NCBI RefSeq assembly: GCF_022788695.1
Contig: NZ_CP085161.1
Coordinates: forward strand, 41,695-105,694
Direction: 5' to 3'
Length of the DNA: 64,000 nucleotides
Origin: Pseudosulfitobacter sp. DSM 107133
GTDB taxonomy: Bacteria; Pseudomonadota; Alphaproteobacteria; Rhodobacterales; Rhodobacteraceae
The notes under the pieces are model-generated. The model saw only the letters and a program-made list of their open reading frames with translations, did not search any database and was not told the DNA's origin. A program made the position numbers and the translations under genes. The number at the start of each line of letters is the position of its first letter. Position 1 is the first letter of the stretch. This document shows positions 33,172-42,112 of the stretch, in pieces.

Positions 33172-34074
33172 TCAGAGGGCCCGATACCATGCGGCGATGC
33201 GACCAAGTTCCTCGTTTGCCTCGGGCGCGCGTCCCGAAAGCGCGGGAAAGACATGCTGCATGCCTTCGACGATAGACAGGGTCACGTTTACGCCCTGTGC
33301 CTTGGCCTTTTCGTGCAACCGTTCGGCATCGCTCTTAAGCGTCTCGGCCCCTCCGGCATTGATATAGAGCGGCGGGTAACCGGTGAAATCGTTCTCCAGC
33401 GGGTTGGCCAACGGATTAAGCGGATCCGTGCCTTCACCGAGGAACATCCCCGCCATCGCTTCGAGGATCGGTTTGCCGACTAGCGCATCGGTTTCCGCGT
33501 TGGTTTCCAGTGTTTCCCCGCGCATCGCCATGTCGAGCCAGGGCGAATAGGCGATGACCGCTCCGGGCAGTGGCAACCCAAGTTCGCGTAACTTCAGCAC
33601 GCTGGCGATGGCAAGATTGCCGCCAGCACTGTCGCCAGCCGTCAGAATATTTCTTGCCTTGAAACCCTTATCCAGCAGCGCTTTGTATGCGGCTACTGCA
33701 TCTTCGATCTGCGCCGGAAATGGGTGCTCGGGTGCGCGCCGATAGTGCAGGATCACCGACGTAACCCCAAGCACCTTAGCGAGGTGCCCTGCCATTTTTC
33801 GATGACTATCGGCTGAGCCGACGGCAAAGCCGCCACCATGAGTGTAAACAATTACACGCGAGGTATCTGCCCCGGCTGGTAGGGCCCAGATAGCCTCAAC
33901 TCCTCCGACATGATCGCTTTTGTAGCTAACGTTTTCCGGCTCTAGTGCGGGCTGCCCCCATTCATCGAACATGCTGCGCAGGTTCGCGATCGTCAGGTCT
34001 GGGTTCTCGACCATCTGATCGGTCCAATTCTGATAAAGCGCCCGCAGCGTATCGGCTTCTCTACTGATTTCCAT
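33172..34074 (-). CDS. chnC: HSL-family esterase, probable caprolactone hydrolase (ChnC-like)
   Basis: A 300-residue alpha/beta hydrolase. The oxyanion motif HGGGFAVGS, the nucleophile elbow GDSAGGNLA and a late His in GMQHVFPAL mark the hormone-sensitive-lipase-like family, to which caprolactone hydrolases belong. Expected reaction: epsilon-caprolactone to 6-hydroxyhexanoate. The ATG at 34074 follows TTGGGAGG. It is the first gene of the leftward operon that runs through chnB, SDR and ETF to the thiolase. The symbol rests on context with the monooxygenase. Confidence 0.85.
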   Translation of the reverse strand: MEISREADTLRALYQNWTDQMVENPDLTIANLRSMFDEWGQPALEPENVSYKSDHVGGVEAIWALPAGADTSRVIVYTHGGGFAVGSADSHRKMAGHLAKVLGVTSVILHYRRAPEHPFPAQIEDAVAAYKALLDKGFKARNILTAGDSAGGNLAIASVLKLRELGLPLPGAVIAYSPWLDMAMRGETLETNAETDALVGKPILEAMAGMFLGEGTDPLNPLANPLENDFTGYPPLYINAGGAETLKSDAERLHEKAKAQGVNVTLSIVEGMQHVFPALSGRAPEANEELGRIAAWYRAL

Positions 34075-34361
34075 GTTTATCCTCCCAAGCATAACATTTG
34101 GCAAAGCCACCAACTGACGTCGCCAATCTCGAAGACGTCAAACGGTCAACGGCATACGCCAATTATCTCAGAGTAAGGGCGAAAAATGCGCCATGTATTG
34201 AACAATCCTGCTTTGGAAATAGTATGATCGTGCTCAGCCTGTCGTGAGGCAGATATGCCCGTTACTAGGCTCTGTTGATGGCGTGGATACCCCCTCCCGA
34301 CGGCATCGCAATGTGCCACTATGATGAGCGTTAAAAGCCATCACAGAAGGAAGGAGCATCT
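34075..34361. promoter_or_regulatory. Presumed promoter region of the chnC-thiolase operon
   Basis: This gap must hold the promoter for the leftward catabolic operon, between about 34075 and 34260. The right part, from about 34270 (GGATACCCCCTCCCG onward), looks like the left end of the decayed IS110 copy. No clear palindrome or -35/-10 pair stood out. The AraC regulator at 44522 is a likely activator here (inference). Confidence 0.4.
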
Positions 34362-35389
34362 ATGTCCGAAATTAAAATTATCGGTGTCGACTTGGCAAAG
34401 CGCGTTATCCAGTTGCATGGTGCGTACAATGATGGGTCAGTCGCGTTTCGCAAAAAGCTTTCACGAGGCCAGTTTCTCGCGTTCGTGGCACAGCAACCCA
34501 AATGCATGATCGCCATGGAGGCGTGGCCACGGCGTATGGCTGGGGCCGCGAATTTGAGAAGCTGGGGTGCGACGTGCGGTTGATACCGCCGGTCTATGTG
34601 AAGCCGTTCGTCAAACGCCAGAAGAATGATGCGACCGATGCAGAGGCCATCTTGGAGGCTGCATTGCGTCCAACCATGCGCTTTTTCGCAGTGAAGACGG
34701 AAGATCAGCAGGCCCGTGCCATGCTGTTTCGCACGCGGCAGATGTTTGTCGGCCAGCGCCCCCAGATGATCAACGCTTTACGCGGCCACCTCGCCGAACA
34801 CGGATTGGTCGCGGCCCGCGGGCCTGCCCATCTCAAGCGACTCGCGGACGCAATCGCAGGTGATGACACCGCGCTGCATGCTGAGGTTCGTGACCTCGGC
34901 CGGATGTATCTGGGGCAGATTGAGGGGCTGAATACGCGTGTTGCAGAGCTTGACGCGAAGATGCGATGTGCCGCCAAGAAAGCCGACTTGGTGCGCCGAA
35001 CACAAACCATGCCGGGCGTGGTTCCTGTCACGGCGCTTGCGATCGAGACATTTGCCCGTGACCTGGCCACCTTCCGGCGCGGGTGCGATTTTGCCGCCTG
35101 GCTTGGGCTTGTGCCGAAGCAGCACTCGACGGGCGGCAAAGCCCGGCTCGGGAAGACCTCGAAGATGCGACAGCGCGACTCCGGACACTCTTGGTCTCTG
35201 GCGCTATGGCTGTCCTCCAGGCTGTCGAGCGGTTTGACACACCGAATAATGGCTGGCTGAAACGCCTACTAACCCGCAAGCCGCGCATGGGTCGCCGCGA
35301 TTGCGCTGGCCAACAAGATGGCGCGTGGCCTCTGGGCCATCATAATGAAACAAGAGGATTACCGGAATCCGGTGGCGGCGATGGCATAG
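34362..35389 (+). pseudogene. IS110-family transposase, frameshifted
   Basis: The frame opens with MSEIKIIGVDLAKRVIQLHG after a good AAGGAAGG site, which is the DEDD-type start of IS110 transposases. It then breaks near 34523 (one base missing in the MEAC region), again near 35177-35190 (GQRDIRR region scrambled) and near 35295 (one extra G). The continuation shows KRQKNDATDAEAI, MPGVVPVTALAIETF, FAAWLGLVPKQHSTGGK and the final PRMVAAIALANK-type region, ending at TAG 35387-35389. At least three frameshifts mean it is inactive. Confidence 0.88.
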
Positions 35390-35713
35390 CGAAGACGGCA
35401 TGCCACGACGTCCCGGTAAGTTGGGAGTGTGAGGAGGTCACTGAAAAGTAAGGGCAAAGGATCGATCAGATCCGGGTCAGAGAAAGCAGCATTTGTGCAG
35501 GAGCCACCGAGCTCGGTTTGTTGATATGCCTCTGGTCCGCGCATCGCCATACCGGCCCGCGGTTACATCAGCGCCGCACACAGAGGCCTGATACATGACC
35601 GCACCCGATCACACGCTCGCGCCGTTCAAAAAATCACTTGCACCAATGGGGGCATGCATGCACAAATCCCGTGTCGGACTCATCTTATGAATCCAGCGTG
35701 GTAGCTGAGGTGC

Positions 35714-36460
35714 ATGAGCAGACCGACAACCCCGACATACAAGACCATGAACTGGCCCGCTTATAACGAAGCGCTCAAGCGCCGTGGCTCGCTGACGATC
35801 TGGTTTGACCCCGAGATGAGCTGGGAGGCCGTGCCGACAGGCAGAAGAGTTACAGCGACGCCGCGACCCAGACCTGTCTTTCGATGAAGGTCCTGTTCGG
35901 CATGGCCTTGCGACAGGCGACCGGGTTCGTCGAGAGCCTGTTGCGGCTGATCGGTCTCGACTGGACGGTGCTCGACTTCAGCACCCTGTCCCGGCGCCAG
36001 AAGACCCTGGCCGTGAACATCCCGTATCGCGGCTCCAAAGGGCCGTTGCACTTGTTGGTGGACAGCACGGGGATCAAGCTTGAAGGTGAGTGGCATGCCC
36101 GCAAGCATGGCGGCCCCAAGCGACGGGTCTGGCGCAAGATCCACCTCGGGATCGACGAGCAAACGTTGGAAGTGCGCGCTGTTCAGATCACCGGGAGCCA
36201 CATCGGTGACGCTCCAGTGTTACCCAACCTTCTTGAACAGATCCCGGCAGACCAGCAGTGTCACGGCTGACGGTGCGTATGACACACGAAAATGCCAGGA
36301 CGCGATTGCGGACCGTGGCGTCCACGCCGTTATCCCACCAGGTAAGAACGCAAAGTCTTGGAAGACCATCACCGCCTAAGCCGCGTCGAGACGAAGATGC
36401 ACTGTGTTAAGTTGCTGGGGCAGCGCCTTATGGCGCGGGACTTTGACCGTCAGGTCGCGA
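35714..36460 (+). pseudogene. IS5-family transposase remnant
   Basis: The start MSRPTTPTYKTMNWPAYNEA and a run of IS5-type DDE sequence (LLVDSTGIKLEGEWHARKHG, WRKIHLGIDEQTLEVRAVQ, ITGSHIGDAPVLPNLL) are readable in broken frames. Frameshifts lie near 35850 and 36262. Between KTITA and SRVETKMHCVKLLGQ about 80 bases seem to have been lost between two CACCGC copies. The 3-prime end (ARDFDRQVA) is cut at about 36458, where the convergent hydratase/dehydrogenase gene begins. Not functional. Confidence 0.85.
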
Positions 36461-38501
36461 AAACCCTTTCTAAATAACGAGGCACCCTCCAGTCGCAAGG
36501 GTCCTCTTTGACAAGCGCGCTAAACAGCGCGGCCAACCGATCCTTGCCGATATTTTTGGCGTGGTGCATCAGGCCTCCCCGCCAGCGGGGAAATCCGTAG
36601 CCGTGAATCATTACTAGGTCGATGTCTTGCGGTTTTTCTGCGACGCCTTCGTCAAGGATATCGCAGGCTTCCGCCACCATTGCGAGCAAGAGCCTTTCTA
36701 CGATTTCGTCAGCTGAGAACTCCCGGCGAGTGAAGTTCATTTCTTCTGAGACACGGAGTATTTCGCTAGCGACCAGCTCCGAAGGTGAGGGTTTGCCGTC
36801 CGGCCCATAGTCGTACCATCCGGCGCCCGATTTGCGTCCTAGGCGTTTGTGCTTTTCGACCAGCCGCTCGACCAAGGGCATGTGACCACAGCAGTTCCCT
36901 TCTGCAGCGGCCTTGCGACGGATATTCGCGTAGGCGATGTCCAGCCCCGACATGTCCTGTGCAGCATATGGACCCATCGCCATACCGAATCCGCGCATAG
37001 CCGCGTCGATCTCGTCGACAATAGCCCCCTTCACCAGAAGGCGATTAGCGGCGTGACGGTAGCTAGACAAAATTCGGTTTCCGATGAAGCCATCGCAAAC
37101 ACCAGACAGTACCGGGATTTTACCAAGCCTGCGCGCCAGCACAAATGCTGCACCTAATGTATCGTCTGACGTTCGGTCGCTCCTGACGACTTCCAGAAGC
37201 TTCATAATATGCGCAGGACTGAAGAAATGAATCCCTACAAAGCGTGCTGGGTGCTTCAACCCATCAGAAAGCCGATTTACATCGAGATAGGATGTGTTTG
37301 TGGCAATAATCGTCTCGGGCGGCAGAGCACCTTCGAGTTCGGTCAAGATCGCGCTCTTGACCGCAAAATCCTCGAAGGCCGCCTCGATTGCTAGATCGGT
37401 TGGTGGCAGAGCGTCATAGCCTGAGACCGTAACCAGCCGGTCCTCAACCGCCTTTCCCGCATCGGGGGACAGAATGCCGCGACTGATACCCTGATCAATC
37501 AGCTTTTGCAGGTTTTCTCTGGCCCACTCTGCGGACGAGGCACTGCGTTCGACGACAGTCACCGAGATCCCTGCGGTCGCTAGCGTGTACGCAATAGCTG
37601 CTCCCATATTACCACCACCGACCACGATGGCGGTTTCAGCATCTCGGGAAGGTCGGGGGTAGGTGCGCCCCTTGTTGGTTGCGGTACGCTCGGTGAAGAA
37701 AACGTGCCTAAGGGCCCGCGCCTGATCCGAGGCACGAAGGTCCAAAAACGCAGCGCGCTCGCTGGCCAGTGCGTCGTGCAGCGGCGTCATCGCGCTGGCC
37801 GCGACCAGGTCCACCGCAACATGCGGGGCATTCTGGCCAGGCATACGCCGCGCTACCTGCGCGCGGGCGACTTCCGCTGCGAAGTGGTTTGGCATTGGTG
37901 AAGGAAGATTGTCGGGTGCCTGTGCCGCCTCTAGAACAGCGTCATCGAGAGCTATGGCCGCGCCAAGCGGGTCATCGGCTAGCAGCTGGATCAGTCCTAT
38001 TTTCAGTGCCTGCTCGGCGGAAACAGCCTTCCCGGTGACGATCATGTCAAGCGCAGCTTCAATACCGATAAGTCGCGGCAGTCTTTGGGTTCCCCCTGCG
38101 CCAGGCACGATCCCCAAGTTTACCTCTGGCAGGCCCAGTTTGGTAGAAGTTGAGGCGATGCGATAGCAGCAAGCCAGAGCAATCTCTAGTCCCCCACCAA
38201 GCGCAGCCCCGTTGATGGCTGCGATAGTCGGAATCGGAAGGTGCGCAAGTTGCAACAGCACGTCATTTAGTTGTGGATCAACAGGCAACTGTCCGAATTC
38301 CTTCGCATCCGCGCCCGCGACGAACGTCGTTCCTGCGCCGGTGATAATCAGCCTGGTAGCGCCAGTTTCGAGGACTTGGAAGATACATTGTTGTATTCCA
38401 GCCCGAACCTCCGCGTTGATTAGGTTAAGCGGCGAATTGTCTATGGTCAGAATTGCTGCGCCATTTGAGAAGCTTAATTCAACAGGCATGGGCATCCTCA
38501 C
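36450..38501 (-). CDS. Fused enoyl-CoA hydratase / 3-hydroxyacyl-CoA dehydrogenase
   Basis: A 683-residue two-enzyme protein of the FadB type. The crotonase domain comes first (oxyanion segment GAALGGGLEIALA, LGIVPGAGGTQRLPRL), then the NAD-binding domain (VVGGGNMGAAIAY) and two 3HCDH C-terminal domains. It should convert 2,3-dehydroadipyl-CoA through 3-hydroxyadipyl-CoA to 3-oxoadipyl-CoA. The GTG start overlaps the aldehyde dehydrogenase stop codon; an ATG two codons on is an alternative. The last codons and the TGA stop lie inside the IS5 remnant, so the natural C-terminus may have been changed by a few residues. Confidence 0.9.
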   Translation of the reverse strand: MRMPMPVELSFSNGAAILTIDNSPLNLINAEVRAGIQQCIFQVLETGATRLIITGAGTTFVAGADAKEFGQLPVDPQLNDVLLQLAHLPIPTIAAINGAALGGGLEIALACCYRIASTSTKLGLPEVNLGIVPGAGGTQRLPRLIGIEAALDMIVTGKAVSAEQALKIGLIQLLADDPLGAAIALDDAVLEAAQAPDNLPSPMPNHFAAEVARAQVARRMPGQNAPHVAVDLVAASAMTPLHDALASERAAFLDLRASDQARALRHVFFTERTATNKGRTYPRPSRDAETAIVVGGGNMGAAIAYTLATAGISVTVVERSASSAEWARENLQKLIDQGISRGILSPDAGKAVEDRLVTVSGYDALPPTDLAIEAAFEDFAVKSAILTELEGALPPETIIATNTSYLDVNRLSDGLKHPARFVGIHFFSPAHIMKLLEVVRSDRTSDDTLGAAFVLARRLGKIPVLSGVCDGFIGNRILSSYRHAANRLLVKGAIVDEIDAAMRGFGMAMGPYAAQDMSGLDIAYANIRRKAAAEGNCCGHMPLVERLVEKHKRLGRKSGAGWYDYGPDGKPSPSELVASEILRVSEEMNFTRREFSADEIVERLLLAMVAEACDILDEGVAEKPQDIDLVMIHGYGFPRWRGGLMHHAKNIGKDRLAALFSALVKEDPCDWRVPRYLERVFAT

Positions 38502-39952
38502 AGCACTGGCGCTCGATTGCGCGAGATAAATTTGGTATTGAGATAGCCTTCGAAGGTTTCTGTCCCGCCTTCAGTCCCATAGCCGCTGTCTCTTACGCCG
38601 CCAAACGGAGTCTCGGGCAGAGCCAGGCCGAACTGGTTGATGCTTACCATACCTGCCTGCAAACCCGCAGCTGCTTTATCTGCACGCTCCAACGAATTGG
38701 TAAAGACATAGGACGCCAGCCCGAAGGGTAGCCCGTTGGCCCGCGACAGTCCGTCCTCTATTTCACGAAAAGACGAGACGACAGCAATCGGGCCGAAGGG
38801 TTCTTCGCGCATCAAGTCGATGTCGTCGTTGGGCGTATCGACGACTGTCGGGGCATAGAAGTTACCATGATTCCCAACCCTTTTGCCTCCCGTCAACACC
38901 CGTGCACCGTTTTCGCGGGCATCCTCGACGAGCTTTTCCATCGCATTCACGCGTCCGCGATGACACAATGGCCCCATCTGTGTGCCCTCGGTTAAACCAT
39001 CGCCCACCTTTACGCTCTCAAATGCTGAAACTAGCTCGGACAGAAATCGGTCGTAGATGCCTTGTTGTACGTAAAACCGGGTTGGGGCGATGCACACCTG
39101 GCCTGCATTGCGCAGCTTGTTGCCCGCCAAGGCGCGCGCCGCGGCCGTGGCATCGGCGTCGTCGAACACCAATACGGGCGCGTGACCGCCGAGTTCCATC
39201 GTCGCCCGCTTCATGTGGCGGCCAGCCAATTCTGCCAGATGCTTGCCCACCTCGACCGAACCGGTGAAGGTGATCTTGCGCACCTCGGGGCGCGCAATAA
39301 GAGTTTCCGAAATGAAGGCCGCATTACCCCAGACAAGGTTCAGACAGCCTTCGGGCAAGCCTGCATCCAGCAGATAGCGCGCAATTGCCATGCAGCCCGC
39401 CGGAGCCTCTGCCGGGGCTTTCAAGATCATCGTGCAACCTGACGCAAGCGCCGCCGCGACCTTGCGTACCGCTTGGCTCAGCGGAAAATTCCAAGGCGTG
39501 ATGGCAAGGCAGACGCCTATCGGTTCGCGCACGACAAGCTGCTGTACCCCCGGGCTGCGCGATGGAATGATGCGCCCATAAATGCGCCGACATTCCTCGG
39601 CGTGCCAGTCGACGTGGTCAGCTGAGGCGCGGACCTCAGCCAAGGCCTCAGCCAGCGGCTTGCCTTCATCGAGAGTGATCCAGCCAGCGATCAGTCTGTC
39701 ATTTTGGCGCAGCAGGTCGGCAAACCGTCGCAAAATTGCACTTCGTTCCATGGGAGAGCTGTTTTTCCATCGGCGAAAAGCTGATTCGGCCGAGTGAACC
39801 GCATGGTCCAGATCTGCGGCGCTAGCCTGCGGAATCTGTCCGATAGTTTGCCCGTTTGCAGGGTTTATGACTGCACGATCCTCCGGCGTGGGAGAAGCGA
39901 TCCAGTCCCGTCCGATGAGGTGCTGGATGGTCGGATAATTCATTTCTTTCAT
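38498..39952 (-). CDS. Aldehyde dehydrogenase, probable 6-oxohexanoate dehydrogenase
   Basis: A 484-residue NAD(P)-dependent aldehyde dehydrogenase of the succinate-semialdehyde dehydrogenase type. Seen: ITPWNFPLSQAVRK, general base Glu in MELGGHAPV, nucleophile Cys in NAGQVCIAPTRF and the end segment EPFGPIAVV. Context gives 6-oxohexanoate to adipate (the ChnE step). The ATG at 39952 follows GAGGGC; an in-frame ATG three codons later is possible, and the open frame to 40051 runs over the operator. It is the first gene of a two-gene leftward operon. Confidence 0.88.
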   Translation of the reverse strand: MKEMNYPTIQHLIGRDWIASPTPEDRAVINPANGQTIGQIPQASAADLDHAVHSAESAFRRWKNSSPMERSAILRRFADLLRQNDRLIAGWITLDEGKPLAEALAEVRASADHVDWHAEECRRIYGRIIPSRSPGVQQLVVREPIGVCLAITPWNFPLSQAVRKVAAALASGCTMILKAPAEAPAGCMAIARYLLDAGLPEGCLNLVWGNAAFISETLIARPEVRKITFTGSVEVGKHLAELAGRHMKRATMELGGHAPVLVFDDADATAAARALAGNKLRNAGQVCIAPTRFYVQQGIYDRFLSELVSAFESVKVGDGLTEGTQMGPLCHRGRVNAMEKLVEDARENGARVLTGGKRVGNHGNFYAPTVVDTPNDDIDLMREEPFGPIAVVSSFREIEDGLSRANGLPFGLASYVFTNSLERADKAAAGLQAGMVSINQFGLALPETPFGGVRDSGYGTEGGTETFEGYLNTKFISRNRAPVL

Positions 39953-40023
39953 GGCGTTATGCCCTCGCTCAGTTGTGTCATCCGCAGGATCCGGCACGAA
40001 GGGGACCAGATGGACGACTTTAG

Positions 40024-40042
40024 TTTTCCGCATAGCGGAAAA
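40024..40042. promoter_or_regulatory. Palindromic operator, IclR-type
   Basis: TTTTCCGC-ATA-GCGGAAAA is a perfect 8-bp inverted repeat with a 3-base centre. It lies 72 bases upstream of the aldehyde dehydrogenase start and 82 bases upstream of the divergent iclR-family gene. Fifteen-base palindromes of this form are typical IclR-family targets, so the neighbour probably binds here. Confidence 0.65.
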
Positions 40043-40123
40043 GTTTACCACAGTATTGACGCGGACGTTATCGATCGTTTAGATGTGTTTCAAGACGCAT
40101 AATTCTTCCCGAGGAGGGATGTC

Positions 40124-40918
40124 GTGAGACCAAGGAAAGACCGCACCAAGGACGCCGAGAGACAGGACCGCGATTTTGTCACGGCGTTGGCGCGCGGCTT
40201 GGAGCTGTTGCGGGCCTTTCGGCGGGAAGGGGAAGCTCTGGGGAATGGTGAGTTGGCCGAGCGCACTGGCCTGAGCAGATCGACGGTCTCAAGGCTGGCC
40301 TATACACTGAACAAGCTGGAATACCTCAGCTACGATCCGGATACAGCACGCTATCGACTGGCCCCTCCAGTGCTTTCGCTGGGTTTCTCCTGCCTTGCAG
40401 GGATTCCGCTGCGGCAACTCGCAAAGCCCTTTATGCAGGAATTAGCCGATTACACAGGTATGCCGGCGGCCATGGCCAGTCGTGACCGACTATCGATGGT
40501 CTATCTAGAGCGGTGCAAGGGCACCAACGCCGTCACGCTGGCGATTGAGGTTGGTGCCCATATTAAACTGGCCACTACCGCGGTTGGTCGCGCCTGCATA
40601 GCGGCACACGGCCCGGATGAGCAGGCCAGAATTCTGGCCCTTGTGGAGGAACATGAGGGTGACAACTGGCCGAATGTGCAGCCCGGAATCGAAGCAGCTA
40701 TCGAAGACTACCAACAGTACGGTTATTGCACGTCCTTCACGGAGTGGAAGCGTGATGTGAACGCAGTAGCAGTGCCCTTCGTGCCGACGGACGGCTCACC
40801 CATCATTGCCTTCAACTGCGGCGGTCCTTCGCAAACCCTTACGCGCGATTGGATCGAAAGCGACGTCGCGCACCGCCTTGTCGATCTTGTCCGCCGCGTT
40901 GCAGCGGTCGCACCCTGA
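40124..40918 (+). CDS. IclR-family transcriptional regulator
   Basis: A 264-residue regulator with a GTG start after GAGGAGGGA. An N-terminal winged helix (NGELAERTGLSRSTVSRLAY) precedes the effector-binding domain (TGMPAAMASRDRLSMVYLER, WKRDVNAVAVPFVP). IclR proteins often control aromatic and dicarboxylate degradation and sense a pathway acid or CoA ester; adipate or an adipyl intermediate would fit. It is divergent from the ALDH/hydratase operon across a strong palindrome and precedes the acyl-CoA dehydrogenase by 15 bases, so it may control both directions. Confidence 0.9.
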   Translation: MRPRKDRTKDAERQDRDFVTALARGLELLRAFRREGEALGNGELAERTGLSRSTVSRLAYTLNKLEYLSYDPDTARYRLAPPVLSLGFSCLAGIPLRQLAKPFMQELADYTGMPAAMASRDRLSMVYLERCKGTNAVTLAIEVGAHIKLATTAVGRACIAAHGPDEQARILALVEEHEGDNWPNVQPGIEAAIEDYQQYGYCTSFTEWKRDVNAVAVPFVPTDGSPIIAFNCGGPSQTLTRDWIESDVAHRLVDLVRRVAAVAP

Positions 40919-40933
40919 ACAATAGAGAGCATA

Positions 40934-42094
40934 ATGGCCCTTGATACAGATACCCTTTCCCAGTTTCTCGACGCGCTCGACCGCTTCGTGAAAGAGCGAC
41001 TAATCCCTTACGAGGATCGCGTCGCCGATGAAGATGTGATTCCGCCTATGCTGGTCGATGAAATCCGCACGATGGGCCTTTTCGGCATGTCGATCCCGGA
41101 GGATTTCGGCGGGCTTGGCTTGTCGATGATAGAGGAAGTGCAAGCCGCTTTCGTTCTTGGCCAGGCTTCGCCTGCGTTCCGGTCGCTAGTTGGCACAAAC
41201 AACGGGATCGGCTCGCAGGGAATCATCATCGATGGAACCGACGAGCAGAAGGCGAAGTATCTACCAGCTCTCGCCTCCGGAGATATGATCGCATCCTTCG
41301 CCCTAACCGAGCCAGATGCTGGTTCGGATGCTGGCGGTCTGCGCACCACTGCGCGGCGTGATGGAAACGATTTCCTACTGAACGGCACGAAGCGCTACAT
41401 TACCAATGCGCCGCGTGCCGATCTATTCACGGTTTTTGCCCGGACCAGTCCAGAGGTGAAAGGTTCTGCCGGCGTAAGCGCTTTTCTCGTCGAGGCAGGG
41501 ACGCCGGGCATAACGCTTGGCCAGCCTGACAGGAAGATGGGGCAGAAGGGTTCGCACACATGCGACGTCATCCTTGACAATGTCCGCGTGCCTGCCTCGA
41601 ACATCATCGGCGGGCCGGACCGTCTGAACAAGGGCTTCAAAACGGCAATGAAAGTCCTTGATCGGGGCCGACTGCATATTTCTGCCGTCTGTGTGGGCGC
41701 CGCCGAACGGCTGATCCGTGACAGCCTATCCTATGCGATTGAACGCAAACAATTCGGTGAACCCATCGCTGAAAAGCAACTGATCCAAGCCATGCTGGCT
41801 GACAGTCGCGCCGAGGCCTTCGCAGCGCGTTGCATGATCGAAGAAACAGCACGCCGCAAGGACGCTGGTCAGAACGTGTCGACTGATGCTGCCTGCTGCA
41901 AGATGTTTGCCAGTGAGATGGTAGGTCGAGTGGCCGATCGCGCAGTGCAAATCCACGGCGGTGCAGGATACATGGCCGAATATGCGGTCGAGCGCTTCTA
42001 TCGCGATGTGCGTCTCTTCCGCATCTACGAGGGGACAACCCAGATTCAGCAAATACTGATCGCGCGGAATATGATCCGCACTGCAGCAGCTTAA
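40934..42094 (+). CDS. Acyl-CoA dehydrogenase, probable adipyl-CoA dehydrogenase
   Basis: A 386-residue flavoprotein with the family segments IASFALTEPDAGSDAGG, YITNAPRADLFTVFAR, KMGQKGSHTCDVIL and the FAD/ETF-side end RLFRIYEGTTQIQQ. The Glu of that last motif is the catalytic base of short/medium-chain types. Expected reaction: adipyl-CoA to 2,3-dehydroadipyl-CoA, electrons to the ETF pair at 28836-30514. It starts a rightward series with the alcohol dehydrogenase and CoA-transferase. Substrate from context. Confidence 0.9.
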   Translation: MALDTDTLSQFLDALDRFVKERLIPYEDRVADEDVIPPMLVDEIRTMGLFGMSIPEDFGGLGLSMIEEVQAAFVLGQASPAFRSLVGTNNGIGSQGIIIDGTDEQKAKYLPALASGDMIASFALTEPDAGSDAGGLRTTARRDGNDFLLNGTKRYITNAPRADLFTVFARTSPEVKGSAGVSAFLVEAGTPGITLGQPDRKMGQKGSHTCDVILDNVRVPASNIIGGPDRLNKGFKTAMKVLDRGRLHISAVCVGAAERLIRDSLSYAIERKQFGEPIAEKQLIQAMLADSRAEAFAARCMIEETARRKDAGQNVSTDAACCKMFASEMVGRVADRAVQIHGGAGYMAEYAVERFYRDVRLFRIYEGTTQIQQILIARNMIRTAAA

Positions 42095-42112
42095 CAGGAG
42101 CGAAGACAAACT

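Noticed and set aside
34260..34300. GGCTCTGTTG near 34268 as an IS26/IS6-type terminal repeat
   Set aside because: Only about ten bases match, no IS6 transposase is nearby, and an IS110 copy explains the region better.
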